From positions 1 to 64,000 of the forward strand of contig JBCCQA010000021.1 of NCBI GenBank assembly GCA_039024635.1: 64,000 nucleotides of DNA, read 5' to 3'. A model generated the notes under the pieces. The model was not told the DNA's origin, did no database searches, and was given only the letters and a program-made list of their open reading frames with translations. Of the stretch, positions 6,309 through 14,556 are shown piece by piece (position 1 is the stretch's first letter; each line of letters starts with the position of its first letter). The stretch is from Kuafuiihalomonas sp039024635. Lineage in GTDB: Bacteria > Myxococcota > Kuafuiibacteriia > Kuafuiibacteriales > Kuafuiibacteriaceae. The position numbers and the translations under genes are program-made.

Positions 6309-8796
6309 AATGAATGGCTTGAGTTGGTTCGCAATTTTTCGCCTTGGGCTCGTCCAGACTGCGCTCGGCGCCATCGTGGTGCTCATGACCTCGACCCTCA
6401 ATCGGGTCATGGTGGTCGAGCTTGCTTCACCGGCCATGCTGGCTGGTCTCCTGGTGGGACTCCATCACGCCGTTCAGCTGTCTCGTCCCCACTGGGGGCA
6501 CGCCTCCGACGGCGGGGGAAGGCGGACGCCGTGGATCGTCGGCGGCGTGGCGGTCTTGGCCATCGGAGGCATCATGGCTGCGGGCGGAACGGCTCTGATG
6601 GTCCAGAGCTGGTGGCTCGGGGTCTCGGTCGCCACCTTGGCCTTCCTTCTCATCGGCGTGGGCGTCGGCGCGGCGGGCACCACGCTCTTGGCGATGTTGG
6701 CCCGTGAGGTCGCGCCTACACGACGCGCGCCAGCGGCCTCGATGGTGTGGATCATGATGATCGCCGGCTTCATCCTGACCACGCTCTTCGCGAGCGCGAA
6801 TCTCGAGCCCTTCTCCATGACCCGACTTGTGTGGGTCACGACCGTCGTCTCTGTCGCGGCTTTCGTGGTCACGGTCTTCGCCGTGTGGGGCGTGGAGGGA
6901 AGTGGTCGCGCGCCCAACAAGGAGGCCGACGATGAGCGTGGGAGCTTCACTCAGGCCTTTCGTGAGATCTGGGAAGAGCCTCGCGCTCGCGCCTTCACCA
7001 TCTTCATTCTCCTGTCGATGCTGGCCTACAGCACTCAGGATCTGATCCTCGAGCCCTTTGCTGGGGCCGTCTTTGGCTTCAGTCCTGGGGAGTCCACAGG
7101 CCTCACGAGCATGCAGAACGGAGGTGCTCTTTCCGGGATGCTGCTCGTGGCCTTCGTGGGCGGGCGTTTCGGAAAGCTCGAACTCTGGACCATCCTGGGC
7201 TGCGTCGCCTCCGGCTTGGCCTTGGCCTCCTTACCCTTGGGCGCTCAGGCTGCCCCCGAATGGCCGCTGCGCGCTCATGTCTTCGTTCTTGGTCTGTGCA
7301 ATGGTGTCTTCGCCGTGGGCGCCATCGGCTGGATGATGGCCCTGGCGGGTGAGGGCGCTTCCGATCGAGAGGGGATTCGTATGGGACTGTGGGGCGGGGC
7401 CCAATCCGTGGCGGTGGCCGTCGGTGCCTTCCTCGGAACCGTAGGCTTCGACGTCACCCGGGCCATCCAGGGCTCGGCCGAGTTCTCCTATGGCCTCGTC
7501 TTCGTAGTCGAAGCTTGCCTCTTCGTCCTTGCTGCTGCCTGGGCGGGTCGGATGTGGCGACTGCCTCCTCGAGAGGTCTCGAGCTCGGCGCAAGAGATGG
7601 AACTCGTTCAGGCCGAGCCTGGCGAGGACCGATACGACGCCATCGTGGTGGGCGGGGGTCCCGCCGGGGCTACGGCTGCCCAGCGGCTAGTGGAGGCGGG
7701 CCACTCGGTCATGCTCTTGGACAAGGCCGGGCGCATCAAGCCCTGCGGCGGAGCCATACCGCCTCGGCTCATACGCGACTTCGATATCCCTCCCGAGCTT
7801 TTGTGTGCCCGGATTTCGGCCGCCCGCATCATCTCGCCCACCGACCATCGCGTCGACATGCCCATCGACGGAGGCTTCGTCGGGATGGTGAATCGTGAGG
7901 TGTTTGACGAGTTCCTTCGGCGTCGAGCTGCGGATGCTGGCGCTGAGCGGGTTACGGGTCGCTACGAGCGCATGGAGCGGCAGCCGAACGGTGAGGTCCG
8001 AGTCCAGTGGCGCGACCCTGCCGGTCAATCGCAAACCGCGAGGGCGAGGCTACTGGTCGGAGCCGACGGCGCGCGCTCCGCAGTGGCCCGAGCCGCTTTG
8101 CCCGGGACGGAGCCGCACTGCGTCTCCGCCTACCACGAGATCGTCGAAGCGCCGGCTGGCGGCGTGGACTACAGACCGGACCGCTGCGACGTAGTCTACC
8201 GGGGGGCCATCTCCCCCGACTTCTACGGCTGGGTCTTCCCACACGGCTCTACAGCCAGCGTCGGGACAGGGAGTGCCCGGAAAGGGTTCAGCCTTCGGCG
8301 CTCAACCACGGACCTCAGGGAAGCGTCGGGCCTTGCGGGGGCCAGGACGATTCGTCGCGAAGGGGCCCCGATTCCGATGCAGCCTCGGAGCCGTTGGGAC
8401 GATGGCCTCAACGTCCTCCTGGCCGGGGACGCGGCCGGCGTGGTCGCACCTTCCTCTGGCGAAGGTATCTACTACGCCATGGTGGGCGGAGACGTCGCCG
8501 CCCAGGCCGGTAGCGCCTTTCTCCAGACCGGCGATGCTGGCGCCCTGGCTCAGGCGCGACGAAGCTTCATGCGGGCCCATGGCCGTGTCTTCTGGATCCT
8601 TGGGATGATGCAGTGGTTTTGGTACTGCAGCGACGCTCGAAGAGAGCGCTTCGTTCGCATCTGCGAGGATCCGGACGTACAGAAGCTGACCTGGGAGGCC
8701 TACATGAACAAGGAGCTGGTAAAGGCCCGTCCGGCCGCCCACGCCCGCATCTTCTTCAAGGACGTCGCCCACCTGCTGGGGCTCGCCCGCGCCTGA
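6298..8796 (+). CDS. Fusion: PucC/Bch2-family transporter + geranylgeranyl reductase BchP
   Basis: One uninterrupted frame of 832 residues joins two proteins normally encoded separately. Residues 1-425 are a 12-helix major-facilitator protein of the PucC/LhaA/Bch2 family, which helps assemble light-harvesting complexes; the opening FRLGLVQTALGAIVVLMTSTLNRVMVVE is typical. Residues about 445-832 are BchP, the flavoprotein that hydrogenates the geranylgeranyl tail to phytyl: a Rossmann motif VVGGGPAGATAA begins near 449, then KPCGGAIPPR and LLAGDAAGVVAPSSGEGIYYAM. The hinge is a short acidic linker around 426-445. Met434 (7597-7599) could act as an internal start, but no stop codon separates the halves. 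The start is 6298 (overlapping bchG) or 6310. In other clusters these are the adjacent genes orf428/bch2 and bchP. Confidence 0.93.
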   Translation: MESEMNGLSWFAIFRLGLVQTALGAIVVLMTSTLNRVMVVELASPAMLAGLLVGLHHAVQLSRPHWGHASDGGGRRTPWIVGGVAVLAIGGIMAAGGTALMVQSWWLGVSVATLAFLLIGVGVGAAGTTLLAMLAREVAPTRRAPAASMVWIMMIAGFILTTLFASANLEPFSMTRLVWVTTVVSVAAFVVTVFAVWGVEGSGRAPNKEADDERGSFTQAFREIWEEPRARAFTIFILLSMLAYSTQDLILEPFAGAVFGFSPGESTGLTSMQNGGALSGMLLVAFVGGRFGKLELWTILGCVASGLALASLPLGAQAAPEWPLRAHVFVLGLCNGVFAVGAIGWMMALAGEGASDREGIRMGLWGGAQSVAVAVGAFLGTVGFDVTRAIQGSAEFSYGLVFVVEACLFVLAAAWAGRMWRLPPREVSSSAQEMELVQAEPGEDRYDAIVVGGGPAGATAAQRLVEAGHSVMLLDKAGRIKPCGGAIPPRLIRDFDIPPELLCARISAARIISPTDHRVDMPIDGGFVGMVNREVFDEFLRRRAADAGAERVTGRYERMERQPNGEVRVQWRDPAGQSQTARARLLVGADGARSAVARAALPGTEPHCVSAYHEIVEAPAGGVDYRPDRCDVVYRGAISPDFYGWVFPHGSTASVGTGSARKGFSLRRSTTDLREASGLAGARTIRREGAPIPMQPRSRWDDGLNVLLAGDAAGVVAPSSGEGIYYAMVGGDVAAQAGSAFLQTGDAGALAQARRSFMRAHGRVFWILGMMQWFWYCSDARRERFVRICEDPDVQKLTWEAYMNKELVKARPAAHARIFFKDVAHLLGLARA

Positions 8797-8797
8797 A

Positions 8798-9055
8798 GTG
8801 GCCGACTGGATCGCCAGCGGTCGCGCGATCGACGCGATCCTGGTCTTGCTCGTCTTGGAGGCGATGGTGCTGCCCTGGCTGTTGCCCGGCGTGCGGCGAA
8901 GCGCGGCCCTGGCCAACCTGGCCGCCGGCGCTTTCTTGATGCTGGCCCTGAGGTCTGCCCTCGCCGGTTGGGATTGGCGCCTTTCTGCCTTGTTCCTGGC
9001 CCTTTCCCTGCCGGCTCACCTCTTTGATCTCCGAATCCGAGCTGAGTCCCATTAG
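8798..9055 (+). CDS. Small hydrophobic protein of unknown function in photosynthesis cluster
   Basis: 85 residues from a GTG start one base after the bchP stop. It has two to three hydrophobic segments (about 11-30, 37-52 and 60-76) joined by short Arg-containing loops, so it is an inner-membrane protein. No family is recognised. The tight spacing implies translation with the pucC-bchP fusion and a role with pigment enzymes or light-harvesting assembly, but that is only positional inference. Codon use looks like its neighbours. Confidence 0.66.
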   Translation: MADWIASGRAIDAILVLLVLEAMVLPWLLPGVRRSAALANLAAGAFLMLALRSALAGWDWRLSALFLALSLPAHLFDLRIRAESH

Positions 9056-9215
9056 GGCGATAGAGCGCATGCCTGGGCGTCTGTACGTTTGCACCCGGGT
9101 CTGCCGTCCGAGGGCTCCGGCCAGGTTTGCGCGCGTTAGGTCGCGGGCTGGTCCCCGCTCTTTGCCTTCGTCATCCTGGGTAGCCCCAGCCTCGTTCCCG
9201 AGGCAGGGTGCTCCC

Positions 9216-10115
9216 GTGATCCCCGAACTCCCGCTGGCGGTCGATGGGCAGCTCCAGCGCTGGCAAGACGTCGACCCCCATCTCGCTTGCTACCGGTCAG
9301 GGGAGGGGTGCCCGGTTTTACTCGTGCACAGCGTCAATGCCGCCGCTTCGTCCATCGAGATGAAGCCCATTTTCGACGCCCTCGTCGGCGGTCACGAGGT
9401 TTGGTGTCTCGACCTCCCTGGCTTCGGCCACTCGGAGCGCCCCCAACGCAACTACGACGTCGAACTCTTCACCCAGGCCGTTCGCACGGCCTTGGCTAAG
9501 ATCGGCCGACCCGCCCACGTGGTGGCCCTGTCGCTATCCTGTGAGTTCGCCGCCCGGGCCGCGGCGGAGAGGCCCGATGAGGTCGAGAGCCTCTGCCTGA
9601 TCACCCCGACCGGCTTCTCGAGTGGGTCGGACCGGCTCACCACGGTGGGCGCAACTCGCGAGATTCCGGGTTTCGAGGCCTTCTTCTCCTTCGGTCTATG
9701 GAGCCGGGGGCTCTTCGACATCCTCACATCCAAGGGCTCCATCCGCTACTTCCTCCGCCGAACCTATGGTTCTCGGGACGTCGACGAAGCGCTGGTTGAG
9801 TACGACTGGTTGTCCGCTCGGCAGCACGGCGCTCAGCACGCACCGTTCGCCTTCCTCTCGGGCAAACTCTTCTCGAAAGACGTCCGGACGGTTTACGATC
9901 GGCTCAGCTGTCCCGTCTTTCTGGCCCACGGGACCAAGGGCGACTTCAAGGACTTCAGCGAAGCGGATTGGGCCCGCGCGCGACGGGGCTGGAAGGTCAA
10001 AGCCTATGACAGCGGCGCGCTGGTTCATTACGAGCAGCCGAGCTTCATCGATGAATTGAAGACCTTTATCGAGCGCGGCCATGAGACGTTGCGCAATCAC
10101 GCCCGGTCCGGTTGA
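9216..10115 (+). CDS. Alpha/beta hydrolase within the photosynthesis cluster
   Basis: 299 residues from GTG 9216, which has GAGGCAGGG about seven bases upstream. The frame is open back to 9024, but that extension is Arg/Pro-rich and overlaps the previous gene, so I reject it. Alpha/beta-hydrolase features are LLVHSVNAAASS (oxyanion side), DLPGFGHSERP, a nucleophile elbow written ALSLSCEFAA instead of the usual GxSxG, and ALVHYEQPSFID near the C-terminus with a candidate catalytic His. It resembles BchO-like hydrolases but is distinct from the true bchO at 12823. Substrate unknown; a pigment-related ester is one possibility given its position just before bchI. Confidence 0.75.
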   Translation: MIPELPLAVDGQLQRWQDVDPHLACYRSGEGCPVLLVHSVNAAASSIEMKPIFDALVGGHEVWCLDLPGFGHSERPQRNYDVELFTQAVRTALAKIGRPAHVVALSLSCEFAARAAAERPDEVESLCLITPTGFSSGSDRLTTVGATREIPGFEAFFSFGLWSRGLFDILTSKGSIRYFLRRTYGSRDVDEALVEYDWLSARQHGAQHAPFAFLSGKLFSKDVRTVYDRLSCPVFLAHGTKGDFKDFSEADWARARRGWKVKAYDSGALVHYEQPSFIDELKTFIERGHETLRNHARSG

Positions 10116-10124
10116 CATCGAGAG

Positions 10125-11150
10125 GTGCGCGTCCCTTACCCCTTCTCCGCCATCGTGGCCCAGGCCGAGATGAAGCAAGCCCTTCGGATGGCGGCCGTGG
10201 ACGCCTCCATCGGCGGGGTGCTCCTTTTCGGAGATCGAGGGACCGGCAAGTCCACGGCCGTAAGAGCTTTGGCGTCGCTCTTGCCGCCCATGCAGCAGGT
10301 CAAAGGCTGTCCCTTTCATTGCGCTCCCGAGAGCCGAACCCGGATCTGTCCTAGCGCCTGTCCGCTTCATGAGAGCGAAGACATCCACGCCGAGATGGTT
10401 CAGGTTCCGGTGGTGGACCTGCCTTTGGGCGCGACCGAGGACCGGGTCGTGGGGGCGCTGGACCTGGAGCGCGCCTTGACCAGTGGGACGCGGGCCTTCC
10501 AGCCCGGTCTGCTCGCGAAGGCCCACCGAGGATTCCTGTACATCGACGAGGTCAACCTGTTAGAGGACCACTTGGTCGACCTTCTTCTCGACGTCGCCGC
10601 CTCGGGTGAGAATCTGGTGGAGCGAGAAGGGCTCAGCGTTCGGCATCCGGCAGCCTTCGTGCTCGTGGGAAGCGGCAATCCCGAGGAGGGTGAGCTTCGA
10701 CCCCAGCTCTTGGATCGATTCGGCCTCTCGGTCGAAGTCCGTACGCCGGTGGACATCGACGAGCGCGTCGAGGTCGTGCGCCGTCGAGACGCCTTTGATG
10801 CCGACACCGAGTCTTTCCTCGGCCAGTGGGCGGACGAAGAGTCCGCGCTACGTCAGGAGCTAGCGACGGCGCGAGAACGGCTCCATCAGGTCGAAACGCC
10901 GCCTGAGGTGATGCGCTGTGCAGCCGAGCTCTGCATCGCCCTCGGGACCGATGGGCTTCGAGGCGAGCTCACTTTGGTGCGCGCCGCCCGCGCTCTGGCC
11001 GCCCTGGAAGGCGCCCCCTCGGTCGAGCGGGTCCACCTGCGGGAAGTGGCGCCATCGGCGCTGCGCCATCGGCTACGACGGGACCCGCTCGATGAAGCGG
11101 GGTCTTCGGCTAGGGTCGAGCGGACCATCGCCGAGGTGCTCCCGTCGTGA
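10125..11150 (+). CDS. bchI: Magnesium chelatase ATPase subunit I (BchI)
   Basis: AAA+ ATPase subunit of the Mg-chelatase that inserts Mg2+ into protoporphyrin IX together with BchD and BchH. The 341 residues include Walker A GDRGTGKST (about 37-45), Walker B FLYIDEVNLLEDHLVD (around 139), the conserved VGSGNPEEGELRPQLLDRFG sensor region and the Arg-rich C-terminus. The start is GTG 10125, after GAGAG. It overlaps bchD by four bases (GTGA). bchI-bchD-bchO is a conserved block; bchH is not in the window. Confidence 0.97.
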   Translation: MRVPYPFSAIVAQAEMKQALRMAAVDASIGGVLLFGDRGTGKSTAVRALASLLPPMQQVKGCPFHCAPESRTRICPSACPLHESEDIHAEMVQVPVVDLPLGATEDRVVGALDLERALTSGTRAFQPGLLAKAHRGFLYIDEVNLLEDHLVDLLLDVAASGENLVEREGLSVRHPAAFVLVGSGNPEEGELRPQLLDRFGLSVEVRTPVDIDERVEVVRRRDAFDADTESFLGQWADEESALRQELATARERLHQVETPPEVMRCAAELCIALGTDGLRGELTLVRAARALAALEGAPSVERVHLREVAPSALRHRLRRDPLDEAGSSARVERTIAEVLPS

Positions 11151-12826
11151 GCCCATGGCAGGATGCGCTGCGGGCGGCAGCCGTCTTCGCCGAGCGCCCC
11201 TCCCTGGGGATCTTGGTTCGCGCCCGGATGGGGCCGGCCCGAAGCCGATGGCTGGCTCGCCTAGGAGAGCACCTGACCCGTCCTCGACGGCGCATGCCCA
11301 TCCACATCGCGGATGATCGACTTCTTGGAGGCATTGATCTCGAGGCGACGCTGCGCGCAGGCCGGCCCGTCGCGCAACGAGGATTGCTCGCAGAGTCGGA
11401 TGGTCGAGTCTTGGAGATACCGATGGCGGAGCGTTTGCCGCCCGAGCTCGTCGGCCATCTCTGTGCAGTATTGGACATGGGTGAAGTGTCGACGGAGAGA
11501 GACGGGCTAAGCCTCCGCTCCCAAGCTCGACTGGGTGTCGTCGCTTTTGACGAGGGAGCCACGGTCGAGGAGTTCGTTCCCCTCAGCCTTGCCGAACGTC
11601 TAGGCTTGCAGGTTGGATTGCAAGGCCTCGGCATGGCCGACGTCGAGGCTCCTCTCGAGCGTTTGCCGGAATCATCCTCCTTGGAGGGGGACCTCGTCCG
11701 CATGTGTTGTGAAGCGGCCCTGGCTCTTGGGATATCATCGCTGCGCCCGCCATCCATGGCCAAGCAGGCCGCCGAGCTGAGCGCGCATCTCGACGGTCGT
11801 GAGGAGCCGAGTCAGGCCGACTTTGCTTTCGCGCTGCGCTGCGTGCTCGTCCCTCGGGCGACGCAGATGCCGCAGTCCGAGGAGCAAGACTCGGAGCCTG
11901 AGCCGCCTGAAGCAGATGACCCTCCGCCCGAGCAGGATTCGGAGCCGGAACGAGAGCAGCCTGCCCCTTCCTCCGAAGATGCCGAAATCCTGACCGAGAT
12001 TATGCAGGCTAACCTGCCAAGTGGTCTTCTGGAGGATCTTGGCGCCCGCGCAGGGGTGAAGAGTGCGGGCAAGACGGGCGAGCTGATCAAAGGCGGTGCC
12101 CGAGGCCGACGACTGGCCTCGAGGCCCGGTCGACCTGGGCCCGGATCGAAGGTCGACGTCGTCGCGACCCTGAGAGCGGCAGCCCCTTGGCAACGACTGC
12201 GCTCGCCCCGAGGCTCGGGGCCCCAGGTGCGCCTGGAAGACATCCGGGTCGAACGGCGACAACAGCGCTCGGAGACCCTCACCATCTTCGTAGTGGACGC
12301 ATCGGGCTCTTCGGCGCTCCAGCGCTTGGCCGAAGCCAAAGGCGCCGTCGAGCGGGTCTTGGCCGACTGCTACGTTCGTCGAGATCACGTAGCCCTCATT
12401 GCCTTCCGCGGAGACGGCGCTCGGCTCGTCCTTCCGCCCACGCGCTCCTTGACGCGAGCCAAGAGGGAGCTGTCTGGCTTGGCGGGTGGTGGCCCCACCC
12501 CGCTCGCCGACGCGCTTCGTCTCGCTCGGGTCGTCGCGAGCGACGCTCGACGACGGGGTCGCTCACCACTCGTCGTTCTCATGACTGACGCCAAAGCCAA
12601 CGTCGGTCTCGATGGACGCCGAGGCCGAGCGGCGGCCCAAGAAGATGCCGAGAAGCAGGCAAGAGGGCTCGTGCTGGACGACGTGCCTACCCTGTTGATC
12701 GAGACGTCACCTCGACCACGAGAAGAGGCGAGGCGTTTGGCTACCGCCTGCGGTGCTCGCTGGATGTTCCTGCCTAGGTTGGACGCCGATACCATCGCCC
12801 GAGCGGTCGGCGACGTGGGATCATGA
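11147..12826 (+). CDS. bchD: Magnesium chelatase subunit D (BchD)
   Basis: Scaffold subunit of Mg-chelatase. An N-terminal AAA+-like domain without a functional P-loop (about 1-240) is followed by an acidic Pro/Glu linker (about 245-285) and a C-terminal von Willebrand A domain. The VWA metal site is visible: FVVDASGSSA (about 380), GGGPTPLADAL (Thr) and VLMTDAKAN (Asp). At 559 residues it has normal length for BchD. The start is GTG 11147 overlapping bchI, and the end overlaps bchO as ATGA. No anomalies. Confidence 0.96.
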   Translation: MSPWQDALRAAAVFAERPSLGILVRARMGPARSRWLARLGEHLTRPRRRMPIHIADDRLLGGIDLEATLRAGRPVAQRGLLAESDGRVLEIPMAERLPPELVGHLCAVLDMGEVSTERDGLSLRSQARLGVVAFDEGATVEEFVPLSLAERLGLQVGLQGLGMADVEAPLERLPESSSLEGDLVRMCCEAALALGISSLRPPSMAKQAAELSAHLDGREEPSQADFAFALRCVLVPRATQMPQSEEQDSEPEPPEADDPPPEQDSEPEREQPAPSSEDAEILTEIMQANLPSGLLEDLGARAGVKSAGKTGELIKGGARGRRLASRPGRPGPGSKVDVVATLRAAAPWQRLRSPRGSGPQVRLEDIRVERRQQRSETLTIFVVDASGSSALQRLAEAKGAVERVLADCYVRRDHVALIAFRGDGARLVLPPTRSLTRAKRELSGLAGGGPTPLADALRLARVVASDARRRGRSPLVVLMTDAKANVGLDGRRGRAAAQEDAEKQARGLVLDDVPTLLIETSPRPREEARRLATACGARWMFLPRLDADTIARAVGDVGS

Positions 12827-13647
12827 GTCGCCGCCGGACCGACGGGGTCGACTGGTACTTCGAAAGAGGCGGGGAGGGCCCGCGGCTCTTGATGGTGCAC
12901 GGAACCGGTGCCTCGACCCATTCCTGGCGCGGCCTGATTCCGAGCCTGAGTTCGACCCACGAGGTCATGCTCGTCGACCTACCGGGTCACGGTCGAAGTG
13001 GACCCTGCCAAGAGCCGAGCCTCCCGAGGGTCGCTGAAACGCTGGGCGCGCTCCTACGCGATGAAGGCTTCGAGCCGAAGGTGGTGGTCGGACACTCGGC
13101 TGGAGCGGCCATCCTCTTGCGCATGGCTGCCGACGGTCTCATCGCCCCGGATGTTGCGGTGAGTTTCAACGGCGCTTTCCTCCCTTTTGGGGGGCGATGG
13201 GGACCGAGCTTTTGGAGTCCTATGACCCGATGGTTGGTGCAAAGCGGACTGCCGGGACTGTTCGCTCGTCGATGCGTGGACGAGGCGGGGGTGCGGCGAC
13301 TGGTCGAGCGAACCGGCTCACGCCTCGACGATGAAGGAGTCGAGGCCTACCGCCAACTTCTCGTCCGTCCCGAACATGTGGAGGGTGCGCTGGGCATGAT
13401 GGCGCACTGGGACCTTCGGCCCCTTTGGTCCGTTCTGTCCTCGTTGAGAACCCCCGTTTTTCTCGTGGCCGCCCAGGACGACCAGACGGTCTCCCCGTCT
13501 GAGTCGGCCTCGGTGGCCGATCAGCTTCCCCTCGCCCGTTTCGTTCGTTGGCCAAGCTTCGGGCACCTCGCCCATGAGGAGGATCCCGCAGGGGCCTCCG
13601 CATACATCCGAGAGGCTGAAAGATGGGCGGAAAGTGAGCTCAATTGA
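12823..13647 (+). CDS. bchO: BchO, alpha/beta hydrolase associated with Mg-chelatase
   Basis: Alpha/beta-fold protein encoded with bchID in purple bacteria and proposed to assist Mg chelation; its exact reaction is not established. The 274 residues show LMVHGTGASTHSW, DLPGHGRSG, nucleophile elbow GHSAGAA, a late Asp (AAQDDQTVSP) and His (FGHLAHEEDP), so the catalytic triad is intact. ATG 12823 overlaps the bchD stop. A 48-base gap with a PpsR-type site follows, so transcription may restart there for crtEF. Confidence 0.92.
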   Translation: MSRRRTDGVDWYFERGGEGPRLLMVHGTGASTHSWRGLIPSLSSTHEVMLVDLPGHGRSGPCQEPSLPRVAETLGALLRDEGFEPKVVVGHSAGAAILLRMAADGLIAPDVAVSFNGAFLPFGGRWGPSFWSPMTRWLVQSGLPGLFARRCVDEAGVRRLVERTGSRLDDEGVEAYRQLLVRPEHVEGALGMMAHWDLRPLWSVLSSLRTPVFLVAAQDDQTVSPSESASVADQLPLARFVRWPSFGHLAHEEDPAGASAYIREAERWAESELN

Positions 13648-13658
13648 ACGCTCCGCAC

Positions 13659-13676
13659 TGTTGAGTTTGGCTGACA
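13659..13676. promoter_or_regulatory. PpsR/CrtJ operator upstream of crtE
   Basis: TGTTGAGTTTGGCTGACA fits TGT-N12-ACA exactly and lies in the 48-base bchO-crtE gap, 20 bases before the crtE GTG. It shares GCTTGACA-like right-half sequence (GGCTGACA) with the bchC and bchF sites. Repression of crtEF by the PpsR encoded at 3964 is the natural reading. A six-base motif alone occurs by chance a few times in a window this size; location is the main support. Confidence 0.65.
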
Positions 13677-13695
13677 TAAGCGATAGCCCGGATGA

Positions 13696-14556
13696 GTGGA
13701 CGCCCCGACCGTGATCGAATCAGCCCTGGAGGCGGCGCTGAAGGGCCTCCGAGCGCCATCCTCGCCTCCTTTGCTGAATGCGGCCGTTCGCCACGCCGTC
13801 TTCCCTGGGGGCGCTCGCATTCGGCCTCAGCTTGGCTTGGCCGTGGCCCGGGCCTGCGGGCGCTTCGATTCCGTCCTCGCGGGCGCCGCGGCCGCGAGTA
13901 TCGAGCTTCTCCACTGTGCGTCCTTGGTCCACGACGACCTGCCTTGCTTCGATGACGCCGATCTCCGTCGAAGCCAGCCTTCGGTTCATCGAGCCTATGG
14001 CGAGCCCCTGGCCGTTCTGGCGGGAGATGCGCTGATCGTGGGGGCCTTCGGGGCGGTGCTCGCCGTCGGCGAACGGCCTGGCGTTCTTTCGATATTGAGC
14101 ATCCTGCACGATGCGGCGGGCGCACCTCGTGGTCTGGTCGCCGGGCAGGCTTGGGAGAGTGAGCCCACGCCGCCTTTGCGCGAGTACCATCGAGCCAAGA
14201 CGGGCGCTTTGTTTCGTGCCGCCACCGAGTGTGGTGCGCTGGCGGCCGGCAGGGCGCCGGAGGCCTGGCGCGGTCTCGGAGACAAGATCGGAGAGGCCTA
14301 TCAAGTGGCGGACGATCTTCGGGACTTGGCGCCTGACCTCCACCACGGGAAGACATCAAAGCGCGACGCGCTTCTCGATCGTCCGAGTGCAGTCGGCGCG
14401 CTCGGTGTGGACGGGGCGACTGCCCGTCTGCGCGAGCTGTTGAGCGAGGCCATGGACTCCATTCCGCCCTGCCCAGGGCGGTCTCAGCTCCAGGTTCTCG
14501 TGCGTCGACAGGCGAAGCGCCTCGAGCTGGCAACGGTGGCGCCGAGCGCAGCTTGA
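13696..14556 (+). CDS. crtE: Geranylgeranyl diphosphate synthase (CrtE)
   Basis: Polyprenyl synthetase that makes geranylgeranyl diphosphate for carotenoids and for the bacteriochlorophyll tail. The 286 residues carry the first Asp-rich motif HDDLPCFDDADLRR (79-92) and a second, ADDLRDLAPDLHHGKTSKRD (about 205 on), plus the N-terminal GGARIRPQL region. The start is GTG 13696. Its TGA overlaps the TTG of crtF. The cluster position crtE-crtF-bchC matches alphaproteobacterial superoperons; crtB, crtI, crtC and crtD are not in this window. Confidence 0.92.
   Translation: MDAPTVIESALEAALKGLRAPSSPPLLNAAVRHAVFPGGARIRPQLGLAVARACGRFDSVLAGAAAASIELLHCASLVHDDLPCFDDADLRRSQPSVHRAYGEPLAVLAGDALIVGAFGAVLAVGERPGVLSILSILHDAAGAPRGLVAGQAWESEPTPPLREYHRAKTGALFRAATECGALAAGRAPEAWRGLGDKIGEAYQVADDLRDLAPDLHHGKTSKRDALLDRPSAVGALGVDGATARLRELLSEAMDSIPPCPGRSQLQVLVRRQAKRLELATVAPSAA

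Noticed and set aside
9024..9215. N-terminal extension of the hydrolase at 9216
   Set aside because: Arg/Pro/Ser-rich, overlaps the preceding gene, and a GTG with good spacing to GAGGCAGGG fits the family start.
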